A model generated the notes under the pieces. That model did not search any database. It saw only the letters and a list, made by a program, of their open reading frames with translations, and was not told where the DNA came from. A stretch of DNA of 64,000 nt from assembly GCA_024640085.1 (NCBI GenBank), contig JAHEFR010000016.1, forward strand, positions 1 through 64,000. The letters are read 5' to 3'. This DNA is from Gammaproteobacteria bacterium (lineage in GTDB: Bacteria > Pseudomonadota > Gammaproteobacteria > Steroidobacterales > XN24). The translations under genes and the position numbers were made by a program. The first letter of the stretch is position 1, and every line of letters starts with the position of its first letter. This document shows, in pieces, positions 52,571-60,907 of this stretch.

Positions 52571-53296
52571 ATGCGACCGAGCGGTCGTAGGCCGGACGAA
52601 CTCAGACCGGTCAGGATGACACGGAATTTCACCCGACATGCGGAGGGGTCGGTCCTCGCTGAATTCGGGTCCACGATGGTCCTGTGTACGGCCAGCACGG
52701 ATGATCGTGTTCCTCCGTTCCTCAGGGGGTCGGGTAGCGGCTGGGTGACGGGTGAATACGGCATGTTGCCGAGATCCACGCACACCCGCAGCGGCCGTGA
52801 GGCCGTGCGTGGCCGCCAGGCCGGAAGGACGCAGGAGATTCAGCGCCTGATCGGTCGTTCTCTCCGGGCCGTGACAGATCTCTCCGCCCTCGGGGAGATG
52901 ACCATCACCCTGGATTGTGACGTGCTCCAGGCCGACGGCGGCACGCGGACCGCTGCGATCACAGGCGCCTACGTCGCCCTGGTGGATGCCGTGAGACACC
53001 TGCAGTCTGTCGGCAAGCTGTCCCGAGATCCTGTCCACGGCCAGATCGCTGCCGTTTCTGTCGGCATCTACAAGGGCCAGCCCGTGCTCGATCTGGATTA
53101 TGCCGAGGACTCCGAGGCCGAGACAGACATGAATGTGGTGATGAACGACGCGGGCGCTTTCGTCGAGCTGCAGGGCACCGCCGAAGGTCACGCCTTCCGG
53201 CGCGACGAGCTGGAGAGGATGCTGGACCTGGCAGGCGCGGGCGTCGCCGAGCTCATCGAGTTCCAGCGCCGCGTGCTTGCAGGCGCGACCCACTGA
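52571..53296 (+). CDS. rph: Ribonuclease PH
   Basis: A 241-residue phosphorolytic 3'-5' exoribonuclease that trims tRNA precursors. Blocks [78 protein letters not shown] and LDLDYAEDS are all characteristic. ATG 52571 has GGAG upstream. Unlike in E. coli K-12, the C-terminus is intact. rdgB begins 8 nt later. Confidence 0.96.
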   Translation: MRPSGRRPDELRPVRMTRNFTRHAEGSVLAEFGSTMVLCTASTDDRVPPFLRGSGSGWVTGEYGMLPRSTHTRSGREAVRGRQAGRTQEIQRLIGRSLRAVTDLSALGEMTITLDCDVLQADGGTRTAAITGAYVALVDAVRHLQSVGKLSRDPVHGQIAAVSVGIYKGQPVLDLDYAEDSEAETDMNVVMNDAGAFVELQGTAEGHAFRRDELERMLDLAGAGVAELIEFQRRVLAGATH

Positions 53297-53303
53297 CTGC
53301 GCC

Positions 53304-53903
53304 ATGAGGCAATTCGTCCTGGCTTCCGGAAACGTCGGCAAGTTGGCGGAGATCAACAGCATGCTGGCGGGGGAGGATTTCCAGGTCATGCCCCAATCGG
53401 CGTTCGGGGTTGCAGGCGTCGACGAGACCGGGTTGACGTTTGTGGAAAACGCCATTCTGAAAGCCCGGGAGGCCAGCCGCGCATCCGGTCTGCCGGCCAT
53501 CGCCGACGACTCGGGTCTGGAAGTGGATGCATTGGGCGGAGCGCCCGGAGTCCGATCGGCTCGTTTCGCCGGCGATGGGGCTGACGACGCGGCAAATAAC
53601 CGCAAGCTGCTGGAGATCCTCGCCGGTGTCGCCGCCGAGGCGCGCGGCGCCCGGTTCCGGTGTGTCATGGTCTGTCTGCGCCACCCGGAGCATCCTGCCC
53701 CGGTGATCTGCGAGGGCGTCTGGGAAGGCAGCATCGCGTGCCGGCCCTCGGGCAGCGGCGGGTTTGGCTATGATTCGGTCTTCCTGCCCTCCGGCGGTAA
53801 AATCACTGCGGCCAGTCTCCCCGACGGCGAGAAAAATCGGCTCAGTCACAGGGGCATCGCTCTGCGCAAGCTGGTTTCCGCCCTGACCCGCATCGGTGGA
53901 TAA
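53304..53903 (+). CDS. rdgB: XTP/dITP diphosphatase (RdgB/HAM1)
   Basis: A 199-residue pyrophosphatase removing non-canonical purine nucleotides. The nucleotide-binding start is LASGNVGKLAEINSML, followed by ADDSGLEVDALGGAPGVRSARFAG and GSGGFGYDSVFLP. ATG 53304 is the standard start; a nine-codon upstream extension inside rph is rejected. It overlaps the hemW GTG by 8 nt. Confidence 0.96.
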   Translation: MRQFVLASGNVGKLAEINSMLAGEDFQVMPQSAFGVAGVDETGLTFVENAILKAREASRASGLPAIADDSGLEVDALGGAPGVRSARFAGDGADDAANNRKLLEILAGVAAEARGARFRCVMVCLRHPEHPAPVICEGVWEGSIACRPSGSGGFGYDSVFLPSGGKITAASLPDGEKNRLSHRGIALRKLVSALTRIGG

Positions 53904-55104
53904 CGACACGCTCTCTGCCGTGCGCACGGAGGCTGGAGAGAAGGCCCCGAGGCTGGCCTCTCCCCCGGTCGGACTCTACGTTCATCTGCCGTGGTGCGTC
54001 AGCAAGTGCCCCTACTGCGATTTCAATTCACATGCTCTCCGGGATTCACTGCAGGAAGAGCGTTACCGCCGCGCGCTCCTCTCCGACCTGAAGGACGAAA
54101 TGACCGGTCAGGGCTTTCGTCCCGTCGGGTCCGTGTTCTTTGGCGGCGGTACGCCCAGCCTGTTCAGCGCTGAGACGATCCACGCGATACTGGATCTCAT
54201 GGATCGTTGTGGGTTGCTGGCCGGCGACGCCGAGGTGACGCTGGAGGCGAACCCGGGCACCGTGGAGAGAGGCTCATTCCGGGATTTCGCAACCGCCGGC
54301 GTTAACCGCGTATCGCTGGGAGTGCAGAGTTTTTCCGACGCGGCCCTGCATCGTCTGGGGCGTATCCACAGTTCCGGGGACGCCTGGCGGGCTGTAGAGG
54401 AGGTAAGGGCGGCAGGCATCAAACGACTCAATCTGGACCTGATGTACGGGCTACCGGAGCAGACGGCAGAAGAGGCGCTTGCGGATATCGGGCAGGCGCT
54501 GGCCACCGACCCCGAGCACCTGTCCCATTACCAGCTCACCCTTGAGCCCAATACCCTTTTCCATGCCCACCCCCCGGACATGCCGACCGATGACGTCGTG
54601 TGGGAGTCTTTCGAGCTTTGCCATGCAAGGCTAGAGGATGCCGGATTGCGACGTTACGAGGTCTCGGCCTATGCCAAGCCGGGCGAGGAGTGCCGCCACA
54701 ACCTGAATTACTGGCAGTACGGAGACTACGTGGGGATCGGCGCGGGTGCCCACGGCAAGCGCAGTTTCCCCGAGGACGGGACGATCGAGCGATCTTGCAA
54801 AGTGAAGCACCCGGAACGATACATGGCTTCGCGCCCGCCGGTAGAGCGCGTGACGAAAGTCGGCACCGGGGACCGGGCATTCGAGTTCATGCTCAACGCC
54901 CTCCGGCTCACTGGGGGATTCGAGGACCGGATGTTCGAGGCCCGGACCGGTCTGCCCGTCGATACCATCCACTCTCCATTGATCGAGGCCCGATCCAGGG
55001 GCCTCATCTACCGGCCCGAGCCATTCGTCTGGCGTCCGACAGAACTTGGAATGCGGTTCCTGAACAATCTGCAGTCCATGTTCCTGCCCCCGGGAACGAT
55101 TTAG
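53896..55104 (+). CDS. hemW: HemW, radical SAM heme chaperone-like protein
   Basis: A 402-residue radical SAM protein related to HemN; HemW binds and inserts heme rather than oxidising coproporphyrinogen. The cluster motif CVSKCPYCDFNSH has phenylalanine in place of the fourth HemN cysteine, which is the HemW pattern. FGGGTPSLFS, EANPGTVERG, GVNRVSLGVQSFSD and NLDLMYGLPEQT follow. GTG 53896 overlaps rdgB. It is the last gene of the PP2C-rph-rdgB-hemW run; rdgB-hemW adjacency is conserved. Confidence 0.95.
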   Translation: MDNDTLSAVRTEAGEKAPRLASPPVGLYVHLPWCVSKCPYCDFNSHALRDSLQEERYRRALLSDLKDEMTGQGFRPVGSVFFGGGTPSLFSAETIHAILDLMDRCGLLAGDAEVTLEANPGTVERGSFRDFATAGVNRVSLGVQSFSDAALHRLGRIHSSGDAWRAVEEVRAAGIKRLNLDLMYGLPEQTAEEALADIGQALATDPEHLSHYQLTLEPNTLFHAHPPDMPTDDVVWESFELCHARLEDAGLRRYEVSAYAKPGEECRHNLNYWQYGDYVGIGAGAHGKRSFPEDGTIERSCKVKHPERYMASRPPVERVTKVGTGDRAFEFMLNALRLTGGFEDRMFEARTGLPVDTIHSPLIEARSRGLIYRPEPFVWRPTELGMRFLNNLQSMFLPPGTI

Positions 55105-55136
55105 CTGCCCGGGTCTACGCCGGGACGAAGCGACCG

Positions 55137-55320
55137 ATATCAATGGGTTGTCAAATACCCGGCACCCGGGTGGTGCGCTCCAGGCCGGCCTAGGGAAAGG
55201 CCGGAAGCCGGTTCTTGGGCGCCGTGTACACAGATCGGTCTGGCAGTCCGGGCAGGCGGCGGCACGCGAGTCGGAATGCGGCTCCCGCGGCTCACCCAAT
55301 CATGGCTAACCCATTGATAT
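55137..55320. repeat. 13-base inverted repeat bracketing a structured non-coding segment
   Basis: ATATCAATGGGTT (55137-55149) recurs as its exact reverse complement, AACCCATTGATAT (55308-55320). The copies enclose 158 bases downstream of hemW. The enclosed segment has a strong hairpin (55185-55204) and no coding potential. No known RNA family was recognised in it. Confidence 0.55.
55185..55204 (+). other. GC-rich stem-loop downstream of hemW
   Basis: CCGGCCT (55185-55191) and AGGCCGG (55198-55204) form a perfect seven-base stem with loop AGGGAA. No T-tract follows, so it is not a standard terminator. It could be part of a small RNA or protein-binding structure. Confidence 0.45.
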
Positions 55321-55336
55321 ATTGAAATATTGATAC
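55313..55336 (+). repeat. Three tandem AT-rich 8-mers
   Basis: ATTGATAT, ATTGAAAT and ATTGATAC run head to tail without spacers (55313-55336). They lie 71 nt before a cluster of DnaA boxes. The arrangement recalls the AT-rich repeats of a duplex-unwinding element, but the array is short. Confidence 0.5.
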
Positions 55337-55406
55337 CACTGATCGGAATTTCGCCAATCCGTTCATGACGCTATTTTCGACGCGGTTCACAATCTCCGGA
55401 TCGAGT

Positions 55407-55441
55407 TTATCCACAGGCTTATCCACAAATTTTGTGGATAA
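55407..55441. promoter_or_regulatory. Cluster of three consensus DnaA boxes
   Basis: Perfect TTATCCACA boxes lie at 55407-55415 and 55419-55427 on the plus strand, and a third at 55433-55441 on the minus strand. Boxes two and three form a 29-nt palindrome: GGCTTATCCACAAA and TTTGTGGATAAGCC around one central T (55416-55444). Flanking DNA is AT-rich on both sides. The gap between hemW and rpmE (55105-55636) holds no gene. Whether this is an origin, a DnaA-titration site or a regulatory site is open. Confidence 0.75.
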
Positions 55442-55636
55442 GCCGGAAATTATATTGTCAACGGTGAATTAGCGTCGCAAACATCAAGTAATCCCTTAAG
55501 GCCCGTGCCGCATCCCTCCGGCTGGGGCGCCAACTCTTATCCTGGAAAACGTCGGATGGCTTGTCTGCGTGTCGAGCAAACAGTAAAATGCGCGGCTCTT
55601 TTTCTTCGGCCCGCTGGCGAACGCCAGGAGTCACGC

Positions 55637-55846
55637 ATGAAGCCCGACATCCATCCCGAATATCACGAAGTGAATGTGGTCTGCAGCTGCGGCAACACTT
55701 TCATGACCCGCTCCACGCTCAGCGAGGAACTGCACATCGAAGTCTGTTCGAAGTGCCATCCCTTCTATACCGGCAAGCAGAAGATCATCGACGCGGGCGG
55801 TCGAGTGGACAAGTTCCGCCGGAAATACGGTCTCGGAGCCAGTTGA
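55637..55846 (+). CDS. rpmE: 50S ribosomal protein L31 (zinc-binding type)
   Basis: A 69-residue L31. The zinc ligands are the cysteines in VVCSCGN and [11 protein letters not shown], making this the zinc-dependent form rather than the Zur-controlled YkgM type. It begins [17 protein letters not shown] 55637 follows CAGGAG. The frame is open upstream to 55505 without family similarity, so that part is rejected. A strong terminator lies 23 nt after the stop, so it is transcribed alone. Confidence 0.96.
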   Translation: MKPDIHPEYHEVNVVCSCGNTFMTRSTLSEELHIEVCSKCHPFYTGKQKIIDAGGRVDKFRRKYGLGAS

Positions 55847-55868
55847 GCGAATCCGAGCGGCGGAGACC

Positions 55869-55893
55869 AGGCGCCTTCGGGCGCCTTTTTCTT
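55869..55893 (+). terminator. Rho-independent terminator of rpmE
   Basis: AGGCGCC (55869-55875), loop TTCG and GGCGCCT (55880-55886) form a very stable stem, followed by TTTTTCTT. It is a textbook intrinsic terminator on the plus strand. Confidence 0.93.
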
Positions 55894-55939
55894 ATCCTTG
55901 ACGCCGCCGCGGCGCCTGTCATTCGACCAGACAGTACCT

Positions 55940-55945
55940 TATAAT
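55940..55945 (+). promoter_or_regulatory. -10 element of the gltA promoter
   Basis: A perfect TATAAT lies 165 nt before the gltA start, just after the rpmE terminator. The best -35 at normal spacing is TGTCAT (55917-55922), which is poor, so an activator may be needed. It predicts a 5' leader of roughly 160 nt. Confidence 0.5.
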
Positions 55946-56110
55946 TTCCGGGCCCGCGTGGTCGGCGGCAATCCGCTCCGACCGATGTTCGAGCCAGGCC
56001 CAGTCAGTTCATCCCGCTCTCGGTCCGGGTCCGGTCGCGAATGGTCGAGTACTCCCGGAATCGAACCTCGCCGGCAAGGATGAAGCGGTGTCAACAAGGT
56101 GGAAAATCCA

Positions 56111-57409
56111 ATGAGCCAAAAACCATTCCAACTCGTCGACGGCAATAGCGGCGACGCCTCTGATCTCAGTGTGAAAGAGGGCACGATCGGCCCTGCCGTC
56201 ATGGACGTCACCCGGCTCTACAAGGAGCACGGCGTGTTCACGTTCGACCCGGGCTTCGTCTCGACCGCGAGCTGTGAGAGCCAGATCACCTTCATCGACG
56301 GAGAGAAGGGCATCCTTCTCTATCGCGGGTATCCGGTCGAGCAACTGGCCAAAAACAGCAATTACCTGGAGGTTTGCTATCTGCTCCTGGCCGGAGAGCT
56401 GCCGAACGCTCAGCAGCGCGAGACCTTTGCGCACTCCATCCTCCATCACACAATGATCAACGAGACGCTGCTGCGTTTTTTCAACGGATTCCATTACAAC
56501 GCGCATCCGATGGCGATGGTCTCGGGTGTCGTCGGTTCAATGTCGGCCTTCTATCACGATTCGATGGACATCAAGAATCCGGAGCACAGGGAAATCTTCG
56601 CCCATCGCATCATCGCCAAGATGCCGACCATCTCGGCGGCCGCGTACAAGCATTCGACCGGCCAGCCGTTTGTCTACCCCCGCAATGACCTCGACTACTG
56701 CTCGAACCTCATGCACATGTTCTTCGCTGTGCCATGCGAGGCATACGAGGTCGATCCGATCGCGGCGGAGGCTCTTGATCTCCTGTTTATTCTCCATGCC
56801 GATCACGAACAGAACTGCAGCACCTCCACCGTCCGGCTTGCTGGCAGCTCCGGCACCAATCCCTACGCAGCCATCGCGGCGGGCGTATCGGCCCTGTGGG
56901 GACCCGCCCACGGCGGTGCCAACGAGGCAGTGCTGAAAATGCTGGAACAGATTGGCACGCCCGACGCGATCCCGAAGTACATCGCCAAGGCCAAGGACAA
57001 GGACGATCCCTTCCGCCTCATGGGATTCGGCCACCGGGTGTACAAGAACTTCGACCCGCGCGCCAAGATCATCCGAGAGATGTGCCACAAGGTTCTGGAC
57101 AAGCTCGGGCGCACCGACACGCCGCTTTTCGAACTTGCATTGCGTCTCGAAGAGATCGCCCTGCAGGACGATTATTTTGTCGGCAAGAAACTGTACCCCA
57201 ACGTGGATTTCTACTCAGGCATCATCTACAAGGCTCTCGGTATACCGAAATCCATGTTCACGGTGATGTTCGCCATCGCGCGCAGCGTTGGGTGGGTGGC
57301 GCACTGGCAGGAGATGATCGCCGACCCGGATCGCAAGATCGGGAGGCCCCGACAGCTCTACACCGGACCGGATCGCAGGGACTACCTGGACATCGACAAG
57401 AGGGCCTGA
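56111..57409 (+). CDS. gltA: Citrate synthase
   Basis: A 432-residue type II (hexameric, gram-negative) citrate synthase condensing acetyl-CoA and oxaloacetate at the entry of the TCA cycle. Active-site blocks are [15 protein letters not shown] (catalytic histidine), [15 protein letters not shown] and [14 protein letters not shown], and [13 protein letters not shown] closes the family pattern. ATG 56111 is chosen because AAGGTGG eight bases upstream is its ribosome site; the GTG inside that site (56099) is an artefact start. It stands alone, with its own promoter and leader. Confidence 0.97.
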   Translation: MSQKPFQLVDGNSGDASDLSVKEGTIGPAVMDVTRLYKEHGVFTFDPGFVSTASCESQITFIDGEKGILLYRGYPVEQLAKNSNYLEVCYLLLAGELPNAQQRETFAHSILHHTMINETLLRFFNGFHYNAHPMAMVSGVVGSMSAFYHDSMDIKNPEHREIFAHRIIAKMPTISAAAYKHSTGQPFVYPRNDLDYCSNLMHMFFAVPCEAYEVDPIAAEALDLLFILHADHEQNCSTSTVRLAGSSGTNPYAAIAAGVSALWGPAHGGANEAVLKMLEQIGTPDAIPKYIAKAKDKDDPFRLMGFGHRVYKNFDPRAKIIREMCHKVLDKLGRTDTPLFELALRLEEIALQDDYFVGKKLYPNVDFYSGIIYKALGIPKSMFTVMFAIARSVGWVAHWQEMIADPDRKIGRPRQLYTGPDRRDYLDIDKRA

Positions 57410-57415
57410 GGACTT

Positions 57416-58024
57416 TCAGTCCCCGACAAGGCGGGCCAGCTCGGTCAGGCTGGCCCGACGCATGGGTCTGCGCTCCACCGGACACGTCGGCGCCTGCCTG
57501 ATCCTGGCGCAGGGGAACACGGCAACCTCCACCGCGATATCTCCAGCCACGAAACGGTATGCGGGCATGGAGTCCGTTGCGTCAGCCGAATATCGCACCC
57601 TTCGCTCGGCGACCTGGTACGGGATGCTCCGCTCCATCAGCCTCAGAGCGATGGCCTCGGGTGCGTCGGAGAATACGTGCAGATTGACGTCGCTGTGATC
57701 TGTGACCGCGCCCGTGAGCACCGAACCGACCAATCTCGGCTCAAAATCCTCGAAGATACGCATCACGCGTCCCGCCGTCCGCCGCAGCAGCGTCAGCCGG
57801 TTTTCGTACTGTAACCCGCCGAAAAGGCGCTGCTGTTCCTTGAGCGCCGCTTCAATCTCATCGTTGGCCGGGAGACCGGCGCGATCGCTGACGCCAAGCC
57901 GCTCTGCCGCCTTCCTCTTGGCAATCAGATAATCCTTCACTCCCTGCTCCCGCATGATCCGGGCGGCCTCGTTGGCGACTTCGAGACGCAGCTGGCCATT
58001 CCTGGGACTACGGCGTCGTGGCAT
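57416..58024 (-). CDS. Conserved nucleotidyltransferase-like protein
   Basis: A 202-residue soluble protein found in many gammaproteobacteria. It opens with MPRRRSPRNGQLRLEVANEA, has a helical region (KRKAAERLGVSD), and then a segment LVGSVLTGAVTDHSDVNLHVF with the look of a minimal nucleotidyltransferase (a G-S followed by a D-x-D-like stretch, here DVN). It ends CPVERRPMRRASLTELARLV. The catalytic carboxylates are not all clear, so activity is uncertain. ATG 58024 follows GAGGAAGAG. It is downstream of mrcA and convergent with gltA. Confidence 0.7.
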   Translation of the reverse strand: MPRRRSPRNGQLRLEVANEAARIMREQGVKDYLIAKRKAAERLGVSDRAGLPANDEIEAALKEQQRLFGGLQYENRLTLLRRTAGRVMRIFEDFEPRLVGSVLTGAVTDHSDVNLHVFSDAPEAIALRLMERSIPYQVAERRVRYSADATDSMPAYRFVAGDIAVEVAVFPCARIRQAPTCPVERRPMRRASLTELARLVGD

Positions 58025-58050
58025 GGCTCTTCCTCGTGCCGTCAACCTGC

Positions 58051-60519
58051 TCAGAAGAGGGGTTCGCCGGATTCCACCGGCTCGAACGGAGAACGTGCGT
58101 CCTCCTCGCCCGCCTCCGGGACGTGATCGACGCGGAACGTCTCGAAGATCGCCGAGCCGTCATCGGCTCTCGCCAGCAGACCCGTCTCCGGTGAGATACG
58201 GACGGTCACCAGGCCTGTGGGCTTCGGCGGGATATGTTCACTTGCGCCCTTCAGGGCCTCGCCCATGAAATCGATCCATATGGGGAGAGCGGTCCGGCTG
58301 CCTTCCTCACGAGCGCCGAGGGACTGTTCCTGGTCGAACCCGACCCAGACGGTGGCCACGAGGTCGGCGTTGAAACCGCTGAACCATGCGTCACGCCGAT
58401 CGTTGGTCGTGCCGGTCTTGCCTGACAGGTCCGAACGCCCGAGACTCATCGCGCGCCGCCCTGTGCCCCTGCGGATGACGTCCCGCATCATGTCGGCGAT
58501 CAGGAACGCGTTCTGTCGCGTGATCACAGGGTCCGCATATTCGATTTCGACCAGGTATTGCTCCTCATCGCCCTCCTCGTCCGGCCCGGGCACGTTGGTC
58601 TGTGCAGGCTCTTCGAGGGCCTCGTCCTCGCAGATGGCGCACGCTATCAACGGGTCTGCCTCCTCGATCAGCTCGCCCTGGCTGTTGCGAACACTCTGGA
58701 TGAAGTAGGTGGGTACCCGGTAACCGCCGTTCGCGAATACCGTGTACGCGTCGGCGATATCGAGGGGTGCGAGGCTGATGCTGCCGAGCGCCAGGGAGAG
58801 GTCTCGCGGCATGGCGGCGGCAGGGATGCCGAACCGCCGGATGTGTTCGATTGCGGGGCGGACGCCCATCTGCCTGAGGACCCGCACGGAGACCAGATTA
58901 CGCGAGCGGACCAGCGCTTCCCTAAGGCGCGTGGGGCCATAAAAACGCTGGCTGTAATTCTCCGGTCGCCAGGTCCCCTCCAGAGTATCGTCCTCGAAGA
59001 CCACCGGGGCGTCGTTGACGATCGAGGCAGCCGTGAACCCGTTCTCCAGCGCCGCCGAGTAGATGAAGGGTTTGAAGGAGGAACCCGGCTGCCGGCGGGC
59101 CTGGGTGACCCGGTTGTACTTGCTGACCAGAAAGTCGAAACCGCCAGAGAGAGCGACCACTGCTCCATCAGAGGGGTCGAGGGCGACAATTGCGCTCTGT
59201 ACGTTCGGTGTCTGGCCCAGTGTCCAGCCTCCATCCGCCGTGCGGATCACTTCGATGACGTCGCCGGGCGCCAGAACATCCGTCACGGTTTCCGGGGCCG
59301 GCCCCCGGAGATCAACCTTCACATACGGACGCGCCCAGGCGATCGCGGCGAGTTCCATGGGAATCGACTGGCCGTCCTGCAAGGCCACGGTGGCTCCGTT
59401 CTCGTCTATCGAGGTGACGAGACCGACTGTCATTCCCGGCGCTGCCCGGAAGCCTGCCAACACCGCTTCCGGGTCGACCGCTTCATCGGGCCACTGCACC
59501 CGGGCCAGAGGGCCCCGGTAGCCATGCCGGCGATCGTAATCGATCAGTCCCTGCCGCAGGGCCGCCACGGCGGCTCTCTGCAGTCGACTGTCGACTGTTG
59601 TCGTAACGACGTATCCGGCGGTGTACGCATCGGTCCCGTACTTGTCCAGCATGTACTGTCTCGCCATTTCGCCGACGTAGGGCGCCTCCACCTCGACTGT
59701 CGGTCCGTGGAGGAAGGACTTCATGGGGGTGGCCGACGCGCGCTCGACGGCCGCCGGATCCACGTAACCGGTCTCCAGCATGCGTCTCAGGACGTAGGCC
59801 CGTCGGGCGGTCGCGCGCTCCGGGCTGGTGACCGGATTGTCACGGGACGGGGCCTTGGGCAGGCCGGCAATGGTCGCGATCTCGGCCAGGGACAGGCGGT
59901 CGACGGTCTTGCCGAAATAGACTTCCGCGGCAGCCCCCACCCCATAGGCCCGTTGCCCGAGGAAGATCTTGTTCAGGTAAAGCGTAAAAATCTCGTTCTT
60001 GCTGAGTTCACGCTCGATCCGGAGGGCCAGAAAAATCTCCCGGACCTTGCGTGAGATGGTCTTCTCCCGGGTGAGGAAGAAGTTTCTCGCGACTTGCATA
60101 GTGATCGTACCGCCCCCCTGAGTACGTTCGCCGGTGACCGCCAAAGCGAATGCGGCGCGTACCAAGCCCTGGTAGTCGACCCCGGGGTGATCGTAGAAGC
60201 GATCGTCCTCCGCCGCGAGAAAGGCGTGGATGACCTGGTCGGGGAATTCCGAAAAGCCAAGCGGGATCCTGCGTTGCTCCCCGTACTCCGCCATGAGGCG
60301 GCCGTCCCGGGTGTAGATTCTGAGCGGGACCTGGAGCTGGATGTCCTTCAAAGACTCGACACCGGGCAATTCCGGCGCGACGTAGTAATACGCCCCGACG
60401 GAGGCCACACCGACGATGGATACGAGCGCGGCGATGAGTATTGCAGCGATATAAAGGGCGCGGAGCAGGAGTGTCATCGAAAAACGTGAGGTTCGTCTTG
60501 CCTTGCCCACAGCGGGCAT
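58051..60519 (-). CDS. mrcA: Penicillin-binding protein 1A
   Basis: A class A PBP of ~822 residues, with glycosyltransferase and transpeptidase activities for peptidoglycan. A cytoplasmic start and one membrane anchor (YIAAILIAALVSIVGVASVG) are followed by the GT51 domain (AAEDDRFYDHPGVD, GGGTITMQVARN, TLYLNKIFLGQRAYG). The transpeptidase motifs are PGSSFKPFIY (SxxK) and GKTGTTNDRRDAWF. ATG 60519 follows GGTGG and is favoured; ATG 60477 is possible and the longer frame to 60678 would cross the riboswitch. It is divergent from pilMNOPQ, the usual gammaproteobacterial arrangement. Confidence 0.95.
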   Translation of the reverse strand: MPAVGKARRTSRFSMTLLLRALYIAAILIAALVSIVGVASVGAYYYVAPELPGVESLKDIQLQVPLRIYTRDGRLMAEYGEQRRIPLGFSEFPDQVIHAFLAAEDDRFYDHPGVDYQGLVRAAFALAVTGERTQGGGTITMQVARNFFLTREKTISRKVREIFLALRIERELSKNEIFTLYLNKIFLGQRAYGVGAAAEVYFGKTVDRLSLAEIATIAGLPKAPSRDNPVTSPERATARRAYVLRRMLETGYVDPAAVERASATPMKSFLHGPTVEVEAPYVGEMARQYMLDKYGTDAYTAGYVVTTTVDSRLQRAAVAALRQGLIDYDRRHGYRGPLARVQWPDEAVDPEAVLAGFRAAPGMTVGLVTSIDENGATVALQDGQSIPMELAAIAWARPYVKVDLRGPAPETVTDVLAPGDVIEVIRTADGGWTLGQTPNVQSAIVALDPSDGAVVALSGGFDFLVSKYNRVTQARRQPGSSFKPFIYSAALENGFTAASIVNDAPVVFEDDTLEGTWRPENYSQRFYGPTRLREALVRSRNLVSVRVLRQMGVRPAIEHIRRFGIPAAAMPRDLSLALGSISLAPLDIADAYTVFANGGYRVPTYFIQSVRNSQGELIEEADPLIACAICEDEALEEPAQTNVPGPDEEGDEEQYLVEIEYADPVITRQNAFLIADMMRDVIRRGTGRRAMSLGRSDLSGKTGTTNDRRDAWFSGFNADLVATVWVGFDQEQSLGAREEGSRTALPIWIDFMGEALKGASEHIPPKPTGLVTVRISPETGLLARADDGSAIFETFRVDHVPEAGEEDARSPFEPVESGEPLF

Positions 60520-60526
60520 GCATATT
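60498..60526 (+). promoter_or_regulatory. Candidate promoter of the riboswitch leader
   Basis: -35 TTGCCT (60498-60503) and -10 CATATT (60521-60526) are 17 nt apart. Transcription would start near 60533, just at the first bases of the aptamer. The element overlaps the beginning of mrcA on the other strand. Confidence 0.45.
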
Positions 60527-60531
60527 ACCAC

Positions 60532-60620
60532 CGAACGAAAAGGGCAAACCTGTCGAAAGACGGGGACGCAAAGCCACCGATCTAAGGGAGGACTCCTACG
60601 ATGGCGGGGCTGCCGGATCC
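60532..60620 (+). ncRNA. Cyclic di-GMP-I (GEMM-I) riboswitch
   Basis: The core matches the GEMM-I aptamer (Rfam RF01051). AGGGCAAACC (60541-60550) is followed by a GNRA hairpin CCTGTC-GAAA-GACGGG (60549-60564), then GGGACGCAAAGCC (60563-60575). The second arm contains a tetraloop-receptor-like TCTAAG...TACGATGG (60581-60604) and closes with GGGGCTGCCGG. GGC at 60543-60545 pairs with GCC at 60573-60575 at the base of P2. It is on the plus strand, ~290 nt upstream of pilM, so c-di-GMP probably controls the pilMNOPQ transcript. Confidence 0.9.
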
Positions 60621-60734
60621 AATATATTGGCTCCATCTGGAGTTGCGGCAGGGTACAACAACCATCGATCCGAGCCATGCAAACGCGACCGCTCGGGGGC
60701 GGTCCGAGATGTCACTGACGGCTGCTCCGGACCG
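60610..60734 (+). other. Leader with competing hairpins, possible expression platform
   Basis: CTGCCG at 60610-60615, inside the 3' strand of the aptamer, is complementary to CGGCAG at 60646-60651, so a mutually exclusive fold is possible. Between them are two small hairpins (CCAATATATTGG and CTCCATCTGGAG). Further on, GACCGC/GCGGTC (60687-60704) competes with CGGTCCG/CGGACCG (60700-60734). The remainder to 60907 is AT-rich (60811-60890) and has no credible gene. No T-tract terminator was found. Confidence 0.4.
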
Positions 60735-60907
60735 ACCACATCTCTCTTCGATAGCGACAAGGCATGCCCCCTCTTTGTTCCGGTGTTATCCGGACCGTGA
60801 ATGAGGTCACGTTTTATTTAACCAATAATTGCTATATAGATAATTGCATTAGTTAAGACATTATTCTATCTTTCGATGCCAAGCTGCGGACCTTAAAGGA
60901 AATTCAA

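Noticed and set aside
55150-55307. tRNA, SRP RNA or RNase P RNA in the hemW-rpmE gap
   Set aside because: No cloverleaf, no conserved GGTCCGGAAGGAAGC-type block and no known core was found.
58558-60054. 498-codon plus-strand open frame opposite mrcA
   Set aside because: An antisense shadow of the PBP1A gene with no recognisable motif.
60601-60804. Possible 67-residue gene after the riboswitch
   Set aside because: It starts inside the aptamer, has no ribosome site and no plausible protein character.
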